NCBI RefSeq assembly: GCF_025527015.1
Contig: NZ_JAODIM010000041.1
Coordinates: forward strand, 434,001 to 498,000
Direction: 5' to 3'
Length of the DNA: 64,000 nt
Source of the DNA: Winslowiella arboricola
GTDB taxonomy: Bacteria; Pseudomonadota; Gammaproteobacteria; Enterobacterales; Enterobacteriaceae
Positions 25,304-33,488 of the stretch are shown here, piece after piece; the first letter of the stretch is position 1, and each line of letters starts with the position of its first letter. Position numbers and translations under genes: made by a program. A model generated the notes under the pieces. That model searched no databases, was not told where the DNA came from, and worked only from the letters and a program-made list of their open reading frames with translations.

Positions 25304-26533
25304 ATGTTCAAGTCCTTTTTCCCCCGGCCAGCGCTGTTTTTCAGTAGTGCAGCGATCTGGAGTTTGCTGGCGATACTTTTCTGGTTCGAAGGCGGCAGCG
25401 ATCTTATTTTCCATACTGGCAGCATGACGCAATACGCGAATAAACCCTTACCTGACAATGCGTTGCGCTTTGTTCAGCCCACAGAAGTCTGGTTCTATTG
25501 CTACTATCTGGCGGTAACAGGAATCTTCGCACTGGCGTGGTGTTGTCTGAGTCCACACCGCTGGCAATACTGGTCGATCTACGGCAGCGCGTTAATTATC
25601 TTTGTCACCTGGTTTGATGTGCAGGTTGGCGTGGCGATTAACGCCTGGTATGGGCCGTTTTACGATCTGATTCAGAATGCCCTTAGCCATCCGAATTCGA
25701 TAAAAATCAGCGTGTTTTACCACCAGCTGGAGGCGTTTCTCGGCATTGCGCTGATTGCGGTGGTGATTGGCGTACTGAGTGCCTTTTTTGTCAGCCACTG
25801 GATTTTCCGCTGGCGTACGGCGATGAATAATTATTATATGGCGCACTGGCAGCAGCTGCGCGGCATCGAGGGTGCAGCCCAGCGTGTGCAGGAAGACACC
25901 ATGCGTTTCTCCAGCACCCTTGAGGACTGGGGCATCAATCTGATTAAGGCAATTATGACGCTGATTGCCTTTCTGCCGGTGCTGGTGGCGCTGTCAAAGC
26001 ATGTCGAAAGCGTACCGATTCTGGGCAACGTTCCCTATGCGCTGGTGATTGCCGCCCTGCTGTGGTCGCTGTTTGGCACCGGCTTACTGGCGGCGGTAGG
26101 GATAAAATTACCAGGGCTGGAGTTTCGTAATCAGCGCGTCGAGGCCGCTTATCGTAAGGAGCTGGTGTATGGGGAAGATAACGCCGAACGCGCCACCCCG
26201 GCCACCACTCATGAGCTGTTTCACCGTGTGCGCTTTAACTATTTCCGCCTCTATTTTCACTATCTCTACTTCAATATCACCCGCATTCTGTATCTGCAGG
26301 TGGATACGGTATTTGGCATTTTTGTGCTGTTTCCGTCGATTATTGCCGGCACCATCACCCTCGGCCTGATGCAGCAGATCATCAACGTATTTGATCAGGT
26401 GCGCGCGTCATTCCAGTATCTGATCACATCCTGGTCGACACTGGTTGAACTGATGTCGATTTATAAACGACTGCGCAGCTTTGAGCAGGTGCTGGAGGGG
26501 AAAGAAGTCTCTCAACCGGCGACATCTTTGTAG
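25304..26533 (+). CDS. sbmA: SbmA-like peptide antibiotic/peptide transporter
   Basis: 409 residues with eight expected helices. The start [20 protein letters not shown] and the segments [40 protein letters not shown] and [20 protein letters not shown] are characteristic of SbmA. This inner-membrane, proton-driven importer takes up proline-rich antimicrobial peptides, microcins B17 and J25, and bleomycin. It is the SbmA/BacA type without an ATPase domain. It stands alone, convergent with the kinase gene, with repeats at its 3' end. SbmA-type transporters matter for plant and insect interaction through host peptides. Confidence 0.93.
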   Translation: MFKSFFPRPALFFSSAAIWSLLAILFWFEGGSDLIFHTGSMTQYANKPLPDNALRFVQPTEVWFYCYYLAVTGIFALAWCCLSPHRWQYWSIYGSALIIFVTWFDVQVGVAINAWYGPFYDLIQNALSHPNSIKISVFYHQLEAFLGIALIAVVIGVLSAFFVSHWIFRWRTAMNNYYMAHWQQLRGIEGAAQRVQEDTMRFSSTLEDWGINLIKAIMTLIAFLPVLVALSKHVESVPILGNVPYALVIAALLWSLFGTGLLAAVGIKLPGLEFRNQRVEAAYRKELVYGEDNAERATPATTHELFHRVRFNYFRLYFHYLYFNITRILYLQVDTVFGIFVLFPSIIAGTITLGLMQQIINVFDQVRASFQYLITSWSTLVELMSIYKRLRSFEQVLEGKEVSQPATSL

Positions 26534-26593
26534 GGGCGGTGTTTTCGCCGCCCGTGGTCAATGTTACGCGGGAGCCGATAACGGCTCCCCTAC
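26530..26593 (+). repeat. type A plus type B REP-like palindromes
   Basis: A type A copy (26530-26555, with GTTTTC in the loop region) starts inside the sbmA stop codon. A type B copy follows at 26568-26593 in the opposite orientation (GCGGGAGCCG...CCCCTAC). Both lie between convergent sbmA and the dihydroxyacetone kinase gene. Confidence 0.85.
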
Positions 26594-26598
26594 AGATA

Positions 26599-28239
26599 TC
26601 AGGAATTCAGAGCAGCAAACACCTGCTGAACCGCATAAGCACCAGGATCTTTTACCCCGTTAAGGCTTTCCTGATTCAGATAGGATGAGCGTCCGGCTTT
26701 AGCGGCGGTCATCTCTGCGGTGGAATCCGCCCCTATACGCGCCGCATCTGCCGCGGCGGCCAGATCCTTTCCGCTGGCCAGCGCGTTAAAGGCCGGTTCC
26801 AGCGCATCAACCATGGTGCGATCTCCCACCTGCGCGCCACCATAATGCTTCATGCGCGCCAGACCATATTGCAGCGCCTGCGCCAGTGATTCGCCCTGCT
26901 CCAGCTTCTGCCCGGCGGAGGTAAACATAATCGACATCAGCACACCACTGGAGCCGCCCATCACCACCGCCAGCTGTTCGCCCACCAGCGTCAGCAGCTG
27001 CTCAGGTTTATCCAGCGGCAATTCATGCTGTTGATGTTGTTTGAGAATTTTGCGCGCACCGGCGGCAAAGGTGGAACCGGTATCGCCATCGCCCACTCGC
27101 GCATCCAGCTTGTTCAGCTCACTCTCCAGCGCGATCAGCGTCTCGCAGACCGTGGCGATAATCCGCCCGTTGTGCGCATTCGCCGATGGCGAGAAATTGA
27201 GTTGCTGCGTGGCTTTCTCTCCCTGCTGCGATTTCAGGGGTTGCAGAGTGACCAGCGGCTGCCAGCCAAAGGCCTCTACCGGTGCCTGTAGCGCCTGTTC
27301 AGTGTCCGCATCCAGTAGCAGCGTCGACAGAGAGAAACCTTTCATATCCAGCGCGCTGACCAGCGTGGCGGGACCAATCAGATGGGTAATCTGCTCACCC
27401 AGCGGCGAGGCCAGCACTTCGCGCGTCAGCACCGCCATCTCCAGCGCGGAAAAACCGCCAAGGTTATTACTGAGCAACGCGACTTTTTTATCGCCAGGCA
27501 GCAGTTGTTGCAGTTTTTCCGTAACGATGGCGACGATTTCGCGGCTGTTCTGTGTTTTTAGCGTCGATACGCCCGGTTCGCCATGGATCCCCATACCTAA
27601 TTCGCTGTGCCCGGCATCCACACGTTCATCACGCGCTTCGCCCGGAATATGGCAGGTGCCAAACGCCAGCCCGATACTGTTGGTGTGCTCAATCGCCTGA
27701 TTCGCCCGCTTCACCACTTCCGCCAGCGCCAGCCCCTGCTCAGCGGCATAGCCGGCAATCTTATGGACTAAAGCCGTTCCGGCGATACCGCGTGGTTGTG
27801 GATTGTCCGGCAGCGAGATATCGTCTTTGACCATTACCAGTTCGACCTGATAACCGAGCTTTTTCGCTTTTTCCGCCGCCAGACCGAAGTTCAGACGGTC
27901 GCCGGTATAGTTTTTTACAATCAGCAGGCAACCGGCGTCGCCGGTCACATTGATAATCGCCGTCAGTACCGCATCCACACTCGGCGAAGCAAAGATATCG
28001 CCGCACACCGCAGCGGTCAGCATCCCTTTGCCGACAAAGCCGACATGCGCCGGTTCATGACCGGAGCCGCCGCCGGAGATCAGCGCCACTTTGCTTTTAT
28101 CCCAGTCGTTGCGCACCACCACACGAATATCGGCGTCCACTTCCAGCTTGCTCAGATTATGAAACGGCGTGCTGATCAGCGCCCCTTCAATCGCTTCATT
28201 CACCAGATCACTTTTATCGTTCATAAAAAACTGATTCAT
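26599..28239 (-). CDS. DhaK-DhaL fused ATP-dependent dihydroxyacetone kinase family protein
   Basis: 546 residues. The DhaK half (about 1-330) has SGGGSGHEPAHVGFVGKGM and the substrate-binding His219 in GMGIHGEPGVST. The DhaL half (about 355-546) has the nucleotide/Mg site DARVGDGDTGSTFAAGARKI (D384 and D386 among the ligands). The start MNQFFMNDKSDLV aligns with Citrobacter-type kinases. The protein phosphorylates dihydroxyacetone, or possibly another small keto- or aldose such as glyceraldehyde, with ATP. This is unlike the PTS-dependent E. coli DhaKLM. It is a single gene, divergent from the isopropylmalate synthase. Confidence 0.92.
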   Translation of the reverse strand: MNQFFMNDKSDLVNEAIEGALISTPFHNLSKLEVDADIRVVVRNDWDKSKVALISGGGSGHEPAHVGFVGKGMLTAAVCGDIFASPSVDAVLTAIINVTGDAGCLLIVKNYTGDRLNFGLAAEKAKKLGYQVELVMVKDDISLPDNPQPRGIAGTALVHKIAGYAAEQGLALAEVVKRANQAIEHTNSIGLAFGTCHIPGEARDERVDAGHSELGMGIHGEPGVSTLKTQNSREIVAIVTEKLQQLLPGDKKVALLSNNLGGFSALEMAVLTREVLASPLGEQITHLIGPATLVSALDMKGFSLSTLLLDADTEQALQAPVEAFGWQPLVTLQPLKSQQGEKATQQLNFSPSANAHNGRIIATVCETLIALESELNKLDARVGDGDTGSTFAAGARKILKQHQQHELPLDKPEQLLTLVGEQLAVVMGGSSGVLMSIMFTSAGQKLEQGESLAQALQYGLARMKHYGGAQVGDRTMVDALEPAFNALASGKDLAAAADAARIGADSTAEMTAAKAGRSSYLNQESLNGVKDPGAYAVQQVFAALNS

Positions 28240-28267
28240 TGAAATCCTCTCAAGGTGTTGGGCTATA

Positions 28268-28294
28268 CACGGGAGCCGAAAACGGCTCCCCTAC
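28268..28294 (+). repeat. type B REP-like palindrome in a divergent promoter gap
   Basis: CACGGGAGCCGAAAACGGCT begins the copy, which closes with CCCCTAC. It is the only repeat locus in the window between divergent genes (kinase gene and leuA-like gene). It lies about 30 bases ahead of the kinase start, so it falls in that gene's leader and could affect its expression. Confidence 0.8.
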
Positions 28295-28421
28295 GGTATT
28301 TCAGTTACCTCGCCGACCGTTATAGTATGTCGGCAATTCGACAGTGATTGTCAGTTATGCGCGAGATTACCGCCGCGCTTTTGATTAAAAATGGGGGATA
28401 CGCCATAAACAGGAAAACCCT

Positions 28422-30113
28422 ATGCTGACGCAACCCGCAGGAAAATATCGTCCTTTCCCCCCGGTGAAACTGGATGCACGCCAGTGGCCTGATAACACAC
28501 TGACCCAGGCGCCACGCTGGCTCTCCACCGATCTGCGTGACGGCAACCAGGCGCTGGCGGAGCCGATGGACAGCGCGCGTAAGCTGCTGTTCTGGGATCT
28601 GCTGTTACAATGTGGCTTTAAAGAGATCGAAGTGGCGTTCCCCTCCGCTTCACAAACCGATTTCAATTTTGTGCGTCAGCTGATTGAAGAGCAACGCATC
28701 CCGGAAGATGTGTCGATTCAGGTACTGACCCAGGCGCGTACCGACCTGATTGAACGCACTTTTGCCGCACTGCAAGGGGCAAAAAATGCCACATTGCATC
28801 TGTATAACGCCACCGCACCGGTGTTCCGCCGCCTGGTGTTCCGTCAGAGCAAACAGGAAATTATCCAGCTGGCGGTCAGCGCAACCAAGCAGATTCGTCA
28901 GCAGTGCGCCGCGCAGCCGGAGACCAACTGGACCTTTGAATATTCACCGGAAACCTTCTGTTTTACTGAGCTCGATTTCGCCGTTGAAATCTGTGAGGCG
29001 GTAGCGGAAATCTGGCAGCCGTGCGCCGAACGTCCGATGATTATCAATTTACCCGCCACCGTCGAAGTCAGCACGCCGAATGTTTACGCCGACCAGATTG
29101 AGACTTTCTGCCGCCGCTTTTCGCAGCGTGCGCAGGTCTGTATCAGCGTCCATCCGCATAACGACCGCGGCACCGGTATCGCCTGCGCCGAACTGGCGCT
29201 GCTGGCTGGCGCCGATCGCGTTGAAGGTTGCCTGTTTGGCAACGGCGAGCGCACCGGCAATGTCGACCTGGTGACGCTGGCGCTGAATCTCTATACCCAG
29301 GGCGTGCCGCCGAATCTCGATTTCAGCCAGATCAAACAGGTTGTCGATGTGGTGGAGCAGTGCAATCAGCTACCGGTCCATCCGCGCCATCCGTATGCCG
29401 GTGAACTGGTATTTACCGCTTTCTCCGGCTCGCATCAGGATGCGATTAAAAAGGGCTTTGCCGCCCGCCAGCAGCAGCAGGACGCGCTGTGGGAAGTTCC
29501 CTATCTGCCTCTCGACCCGGCCGATATTGGCTGCAGCTATGAGGCGGTGATCCGCGTTAACAGCCAGTCCGGCAAAAGCGGCGCCGCGTGGATGATTGAG
29601 CAAAACCACGGTTTAGCGCTACCGCGTACCCTGCAACAGGACTTTAGCCGCCGGGTACAGGAGCAGACCGATGGCCACGGCAAAGAGATGACGCAAGCCA
29701 GTATCTGGCAGCTGTTCCGTGAAGCTTATGGTCTGCGCGACCCGATGCCGCTGGCGCTGGGTGAATACAGCAGCCAGAGCCAGGCTAACGGCCAGCTGAA
29801 GTTTCGCGCTGAACTGCTGATGGCTGAGCAGCGGAAAACCATCCAGGGCCAGGGCAATGGCCTGCTGTCCGGTGCGACAGAGGCGCTGCGTCAGGCGTTC
29901 GATCTGCCGTTATCAATTCAGGACTACCATGAACATACCCTCGGACAGCGTAGCGACAGCCGCTCGGTGGCCTATATCCGCTGCACCTTTGCCGATAATC
30001 AGGCGACCTGGGGCGTGGGGATCGACAGCGATGTGGCGCGCGCGTCATTGCAGGCGCTGCTAAATGCGCTCAGCAGCCACCTGCAACAGCAGAACTACTT
30101 TAGCGGGAAATAG
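28422..30113 (+). CDS. leuA: 2-isopropylmalate synthase, long form
   Basis: 563 residues, starting after AGGAAAACCCT. The catalytic TIM barrel has LSTDLRDGNQALAEPMD (conserved R-D pair), FKEIEVAFPSASQTDF, and the metal-binding HxH in VHPHNDRGTG. NGERTGNVDLV is the usual signature. A C-terminal LeuA allosteric domain covers about 430-563. This is the actinobacterial/pseudomonad long form, not the roughly 520-residue LeuA of the enterobacterial leuABCD operon. No leuBCD, leader peptide or attenuator is visible. It may be a second enzyme for leucine or for a related chain-elongation product. It overlaps the AraC-family gene by 19 bases tail to tail. Confidence 0.9.
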   Translation: MLTQPAGKYRPFPPVKLDARQWPDNTLTQAPRWLSTDLRDGNQALAEPMDSARKLLFWDLLLQCGFKEIEVAFPSASQTDFNFVRQLIEEQRIPEDVSIQVLTQARTDLIERTFAALQGAKNATLHLYNATAPVFRRLVFRQSKQEIIQLAVSATKQIRQQCAAQPETNWTFEYSPETFCFTELDFAVEICEAVAEIWQPCAERPMIINLPATVEVSTPNVYADQIETFCRRFSQRAQVCISVHPHNDRGTGIACAELALLAGADRVEGCLFGNGERTGNVDLVTLALNLYTQGVPPNLDFSQIKQVVDVVEQCNQLPVHPRHPYAGELVFTAFSGSHQDAIKKGFAARQQQQDALWEVPYLPLDPADIGCSYEAVIRVNSQSGKSGAAWMIEQNHGLALPRTLQQDFSRRVQEQTDGHGKEMTQASIWQLFREAYGLRDPMPLALGEYSSQSQANGQLKFRAELLMAEQRKTIQGQGNGLLSGATEALRQAFDLPLSIQDYHEHTLGQRSDSRSVAYIRCTFADNQATWGVGIDSDVARASLQALLNALSSHLQQQNYFSGK

Positions 30114-30859
30114 TCGCTGGGCGAGACGCCGAGGATACGACGAAACATGGCGCTAAAAGCGCTATGGCTTTCGTAGCCGAGATCGAGCGAAACCCGCAGC
30201 ACCGATTCCCCCTGCGCCAGACGCGTCAGGGCTGACAGCAGCCTGGCGCGTCTTACCCAGTCGCTAAACTGCAAGCCGGTTTCGCGCTTAAAATGGCGCG
30301 ACAGAGTGCGGCTGCTGATATTCAGGCGGTCGGCAGCCTGCTCCAGCGACCAGCTTTCGCCCGGCAGAATGCGCACCTGCTGACACAGCTGCATTAATCT
30401 GACGCTTTGCGGTTGCGGCAGATAAAACGGCAACTCCGACATCACCCGAATCTCATCAAGGATCAGTTCATAGATACGCTCAGCGCGACTATTGGGCTGA
30501 TAGCTTTCCGGCAGATCCAGCGCATTAATAATCAGTTCACGCAGCAGCGGAGAGACCTGCACCACCCGGCAGCTGGCCGGTAAATCCGCCCGCGCCAGTG
30601 AATCGATAAATAGCGTCCGTGCGGCGACCTGACCGGTAATCTGTAAGGCATGTTCGGTGCCCGCAGGTAGCCAGACGCCGCGGCCTGGCGGCACAATCCA
30701 GTTCCCCTGCGCGGTTTCTACCCGCACCACGCCGCTCAGCGTATGAATCAGCTGGGCGCAGTTATGCTGATGCATTGGCTCATAAGCACCATGCAGATAG
30801 TCCTGGGCGTAAGGGATTAAAGATCGCGAGGCGAAAGAAAAATCTACTGTGGTTGTCAT
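30095..30859 (-). CDS. AraC-family transcriptional regulator with cupin sensor domain
   Basis: 254 residues. The N-terminal AraC-type cupin (about 20-95) shows PMHQHNCAQLIHTLSGVVRV and PGRGVWLPAGTEHALQI. The C-terminal double HTH (about 155-254) includes LSRHFKRETGLQFSDWVRRA and VSLDLGYESHSAFSAMFRRI, ending VSPSDYFPLK. The layout is that of small repressor/activators for efflux or metabolite genes. Target and ligand are unknown. The convergent leuA-like gene overlaps it by 19 bases, so each transcript is antisense to the end of the other. Confidence 0.87.
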   Translation of the reverse strand: MTTTVDFSFASRSLIPYAQDYLHGAYEPMHQHNCAQLIHTLSGVVRVETAQGNWIVPPGRGVWLPAGTEHALQITGQVAARTLFIDSLARADLPASCRVVQVSPLLRELIINALDLPESYQPNSRAERIYELILDEIRVMSELPFYLPQPQSVRLMQLCQQVRILPGESWSLEQAADRLNISSRTLSRHFKRETGLQFSDWVRRARLLSALTRLAQGESVLRVSLDLGYESHSAFSAMFRRILGVSPSDYFPLK

Positions 30860-30980
30860 GAATGCTCAGCCAAAAACCATCAATTTTAACAATAGCATAA
30901 AAGTCTCAGGCTGCCGGGGGGCGGGGTTTGTGTGTAAGATAATAAAGTAATGACCTCTCGAATATGAATAAAAGATGAGC

Positions 30981-31007
30981 TATAGTTTTGTGTGAATAGA
31001 TAACACA
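30981..31007 (+). promoter_or_regulatory. candidate promoter/operator of the parDE-like operon
   Basis: A good -10 (TATAGT, 30981-30986) precedes an inverted repeat TGTGT-N9-ACACA (30989-31007). Both lie 20-46 bases ahead of the antitoxin start. ParD-type antitoxins usually repress their own promoter through such a site. The -35 is weak. Confidence 0.38.
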
Positions 31008-31026
31008 TTCCATTTCGGGAGAAATG

Positions 31027-31269
31027 ATGGCTAGAACAACCAGCGTAACCATAGGCGAACAGCTGGACGCTTTCGTGACCAGCCTTATCCAGGATGGACG
31101 CTACGGTTCTGTAAGTGAAGTGATGCGCTCCGCTTTGCGCCTTTTGGAACAGCAAGAGCAGCGCCATATCCTCTTGAAAGAGGCCATTTTACAGGGTGAG
31201 CGTAGTGGTGAAAGTTCGCTGACGCTTAAAGAAATCGCTGAACAAAGGAAGCGTTCACGCAATGTATAA
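31027..31269 (+). CDS. ParD-like ribbon-helix-helix antitoxin
   Basis: 80 residues from the second of two adjacent ATGs, better spaced from GGGAG. The RHH part is ARTTSVTIGEQLDAFVTSLI followed by GRYGSVSEVMRSALRLLEQQ, which is diagnostic for ParD/CopG antitoxins. The C-terminal tail (LTLKEIAEQRKRSRNV) should wrap around the toxin. It overlaps the toxin gene by eight bases, which couples their translation. It should bind its own operator as a dimer. Confidence 0.9.
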   Translation: MARTTSVTIGEQLDAFVTSLIQDGRYGSVSEVMRSALRLLEQQEQRHILLKEAILQGERSGESSLTLKEIAEQRKRSRNV

Positions 31270-31555
31270 ACTGTCGGTGCTGGCTGCGGATGATTTCGCC
31301 GCCATTTATGACTACACGTTGCTGAATTTCGGTGAAAAGCAGGCAGACAGGTATACTGAAGAGATGGACAAATGCCTGAACCGGCTTGCAGAAATGCCCC
31401 GTATGGGGCGTGAACAACCAGAGCTGGGTGTTGGTTTGTTACGCTATGAGTACGCCAGACACGCTATATTTTATCGTCTGCGACAATATGACACTTTCAT
31501 TATCCGCATTCTTCACCAGCAAATGGATCCATGGCGTCATTTGCCGGGGCTTTAG
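31262..31555 (+). CDS. ParE-like toxin (RelE/ParE superfamily)
   Basis: 97 residues. ParE features: MYKLSVLAADDFAAIYDYTL at the start, DRYTEEMDKCLNRLAEMPRM in the central helices, EYARHAIFYRL and FIIRILHQQMDPWRHL at the end. ParE toxins usually poison DNA gyrase. Notably, a Qnr-type gyrase-protecting protein is encoded on the other side of the downstream repeats. The gene is complete, with no frameshift. Confidence 0.9.
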   Translation: MYKLSVLAADDFAAIYDYTLLNFGEKQADRYTEEMDKCLNRLAEMPRMGREQPELGVGLLRYEYARHAIFYRLRQYDTFIIRILHQQMDPWRHLPGL

Positions 31556-31559
31556 CTCT

Positions 31560-31630
31560 GGCGGCGAGAACACCGCCCCTACGGCACAGATATCTGAAAA
31601 AACCGTAGGGGAGCCGTTATCGGCTCCCGT
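31560..31630 (+). repeat. type A plus type B REP-like palindromes
   Basis: A minus-oriented type A copy (31560-31582, with one arm base changed, ...AACACCGCCCC...) and a plus-oriented type B copy (31605-31630, GTAGGGGAGCCGTTATCGG...) fill the gap between convergent parE-like and qnr-like genes. Confidence 0.83.
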
Positions 31631-31644
31631 CTGGATAGCAGCCT

Positions 31645-32292
31645 CTACCCCATCACCATAATCCCAAGACGTTCCATTAATTCCGCCGCCTGCAGGCTGT
31701 CTAATTTCACCCCTTGCAGATCAACATGGCGGATATCCAGTTCGCCGAGCGCGGAACCGGTCAGATCGCAGCAAGTGACATCCAGCGTGCGCCAGTCAAA
31801 GGAGGCGAACTCGCCGCCCGAAAGATCGGAACCGCTAAATTTGGCGCCCGACACCTGGGTTCCCGTCCAGCGGTTTTCCCACAGCTCACATTTTTCCAGC
31901 ACCACATTGGCAAAATTGGCGTAGCTCAGATTGCTCTTCGTAATATACGCGCTGCAAAACCACACTTTTGGCGCAATCAGATTCATAAAGCTGGCGTTGC
32001 GAAAATCCGCACCCTGCAACATCGATTCACGGATCTCAACGCCCAGCAAATTGGCATAGCTGAAGTTGCTCATCGACAGATCGCAGCGGGTAAAACTGGC
32101 GTCTTTCAGCATTGCCCGACTGAAGTTGCAACCCAGCTCACTGTCGCGATGATAAAACTGCGAATCGGTAAACTGCGTATCCGTCAGATCGGCTGAGGAA
32201 AAATCACAGTTAATAAAAACCGCATCGGCAATCTTTTCACCGCTAAAACGATTACGTTCAATTTTTTCATCACGCAGCAGCAACTTCGCCAT
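31645..32292 (-). CDS. qnr: Qnr-family pentapeptide repeat protein (QnrB-like)
   Basis: 215 residues from the second of two adjacent ATGs, which aligns with the QnrB start. The right-handed quadrilateral beta-helix shows as A(D/N)LxX repeats (CDFSSADLTDTQFTDSQFYH, CDLSMSNFSYANL). Blocks nearly identical to QnrB are GCNFSRA, WFCSAYITKSNLSYANF, VVLEKCELWENRW, SGSDLSGGEFASFDWR and the end ERLGIMVMG. Qnr proteins bind gyrase and topoisomerase IV and protect them from quinolones. This looks like a chromosomal homologue, as known in Serratia, Citrobacter and aquatic bacteria. A LexA-like site overlaps the start region. There are no mobile-element signs nearby. Confidence 0.92.
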   Translation of the reverse strand: MAKLLLRDEKIERNRFSGEKIADAVFINCDFSSADLTDTQFTDSQFYHRDSELGCNFSRAMLKDASFTRCDLSMSNFSYANLLGVEIRESMLQGADFRNASFMNLIAPKVWFCSAYITKSNLSYANFANVVLEKCELWENRWTGTQVSGAKFSGSDLSGGEFASFDWRTLDVTCCDLTGSALGELDIRHVDLQGVKLDSLQAAELMERLGIMVMG

Positions 32293-32298
32293 CATAAT

Positions 32299-32318
32299 AC
32301 CTGTAATTTTAACCAGTT
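32299..32318 (-). promoter_or_regulatory. candidate LexA box of the qnr-like gene
   Basis: CTGTAATTTTAACCAG (32301-32316) keeps the essential CTG-N10-CAG of LexA sites and a fairly AT-rich centre. On the minus strand it contains TTAAAAT, a possible -10. It lies only about 10 bases ahead of the start, closer than in qnrB, so the RNA leader would be very short. SOS control of qnrB is established; here it is inferred. Confidence 0.45.
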
Positions 32319-32396
32319 ATTTCGATGGTAGCGAGGCGCTGGCGGAGATGCAATGAAATTAATCTGGCAGCGCACGTACTGCCAGGCGATTAGCCA

Positions 32397-33485
32397 TTAA
32401 TCAATTAAACGCTGGCCACTGGCGGCATCAAACAGATGTATTTTTTCCGCTTTAATCGCTAAGTTCAGCAATTCTCCCGGCTGCGTCGCCACCCGTCCGG
32501 CACACTGCACATGCAGCGCAAAGCCGCGCCAGTCCAGATGCAGCAGGCTTGATTCACCGGTCACCTCGGCAATGTTTAAGGTGGCGGCGGGCAGATCGCC
32601 AATCCGACTGTCCAGGATAAAATCGTGTGGCCGGATGCCGATAATCACCGCTTTATCACCCTGCGCAGCAGCGGCGGCATGCCACTTTTCTGGCAACGCA
32701 AACCACAGCTCACCGCAGCTGACGCCGGGTTGTCCGCCGTGGTTCACCAGCGTGCCTTCCAGCAGGTTCATCGGCGGCGATCCAATAAAACGCGCAACAA
32801 AGGTATTGACCGGACGATCGTAGATCGCCAGCGGCGCACCTTGCTGAACGATCGCCCCGTCGCGCATCACCACGATCTGATCCGCCAGCGTCATCGCCTC
32901 AACCTGATCGTGGGTGACATACACCATGGTGGTTTTAAAGCGCTGATGCAGCGATTTGATCTCGGCGCGCAGCTCCATACGCAACTGAGCATCCAGATTG
33001 GATAACGGTTCATCAAACAGAAATACCTGCGGATTACGCACCATCGCCCGTCCCATTGCCACGCGCTGACGCTGGCCGCCGGAGAGTGCGCGCGGATAGC
33101 GGCCAAGCAGCTTATCTATGCCAAGGATCGCGGCAATACGCGCGACCCTGGTTTGCTGCTCGTCGCGTTTGATCTTCCTGACCTGCATATGAAACGCCAG
33201 GTTTTCCGCCACGGTTAAATGCGGATAGAGCGCATAGCTCTGGAATACCATCGCTATATCGCGATCCGCCGGATCAAGATCGTTGATCTGCCGGTTATCC
33301 ATCAGGATCGCGCCAGCGGAAAGCGTCTCCAGCCCGGCCAGCAGACGTAATAATGTCGATTTTCCGCAGCCGGAAGGTCCGACTAATACGGTGAAACTGC
33401 CGTCAGGGATGGTGAGATCCAGCGGATTCAGCACCGTCTGTTTGCCATAGCGCTTGGCTACTTTTACAAGTTCTACGCTGGCCAT
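32397..33485 (-). CDS. carbohydrate ABC transporter ATP-binding protein, UgpC/MalK-like
   Basis: 362 residues. Motifs: Walker A GPSGCGKST, signature LSGGQRQRVAMGRAM, Walker B VFLFDEPLSNLD, switch VTHDQVEAMTLA. The C-terminal TOBE/OB regulatory domain (about 240-362) contains IIGIRPHDFI. MalK-type ATPases of this kind power sugar and polyol uptake. It is the last gene of the operon beginning at 37436, three bases after the kinase gene. Confidence 0.92.
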   Translation of the reverse strand: MASVELVKVAKRYGKQTVLNPLDLTIPDGSFTVLVGPSGCGKSTLLRLLAGLETLSAGAILMDNRQINDLDPADRDIAMVFQSYALYPHLTVAENLAFHMQVRKIKRDEQQTRVARIAAILGIDKLLGRYPRALSGGQRQRVAMGRAMVRNPQVFLFDEPLSNLDAQLRMELRAEIKSLHQRFKTTMVYVTHDQVEAMTLADQIVVMRDGAIVQQGAPLAIYDRPVNTFVARFIGSPPMNLLEGTLVNHGGQPGVSCGELWFALPEKWHAAAAAQGDKAVIIGIRPHDFILDSRIGDLPAATLNIAEVTGESSLLHLDWRGFALHVQCAGRVATQPGELLNLAIKAEKIHLFDAASGQRLID

Positions 33486-33488
33486 GGC

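Noticed and set aside
28334-28350. GACA-N5-TGTC inverted repeat upstream of the leuA-like gene
   Set aside because: Four-base arms are too short to distinguish from chance.
28240-28421. leucine attenuator/leader peptide ahead of the leuA-like gene
   Set aside because: No short frame with a run of Leu codons and no terminator/antiterminator pair; only a type B palindrome is present.
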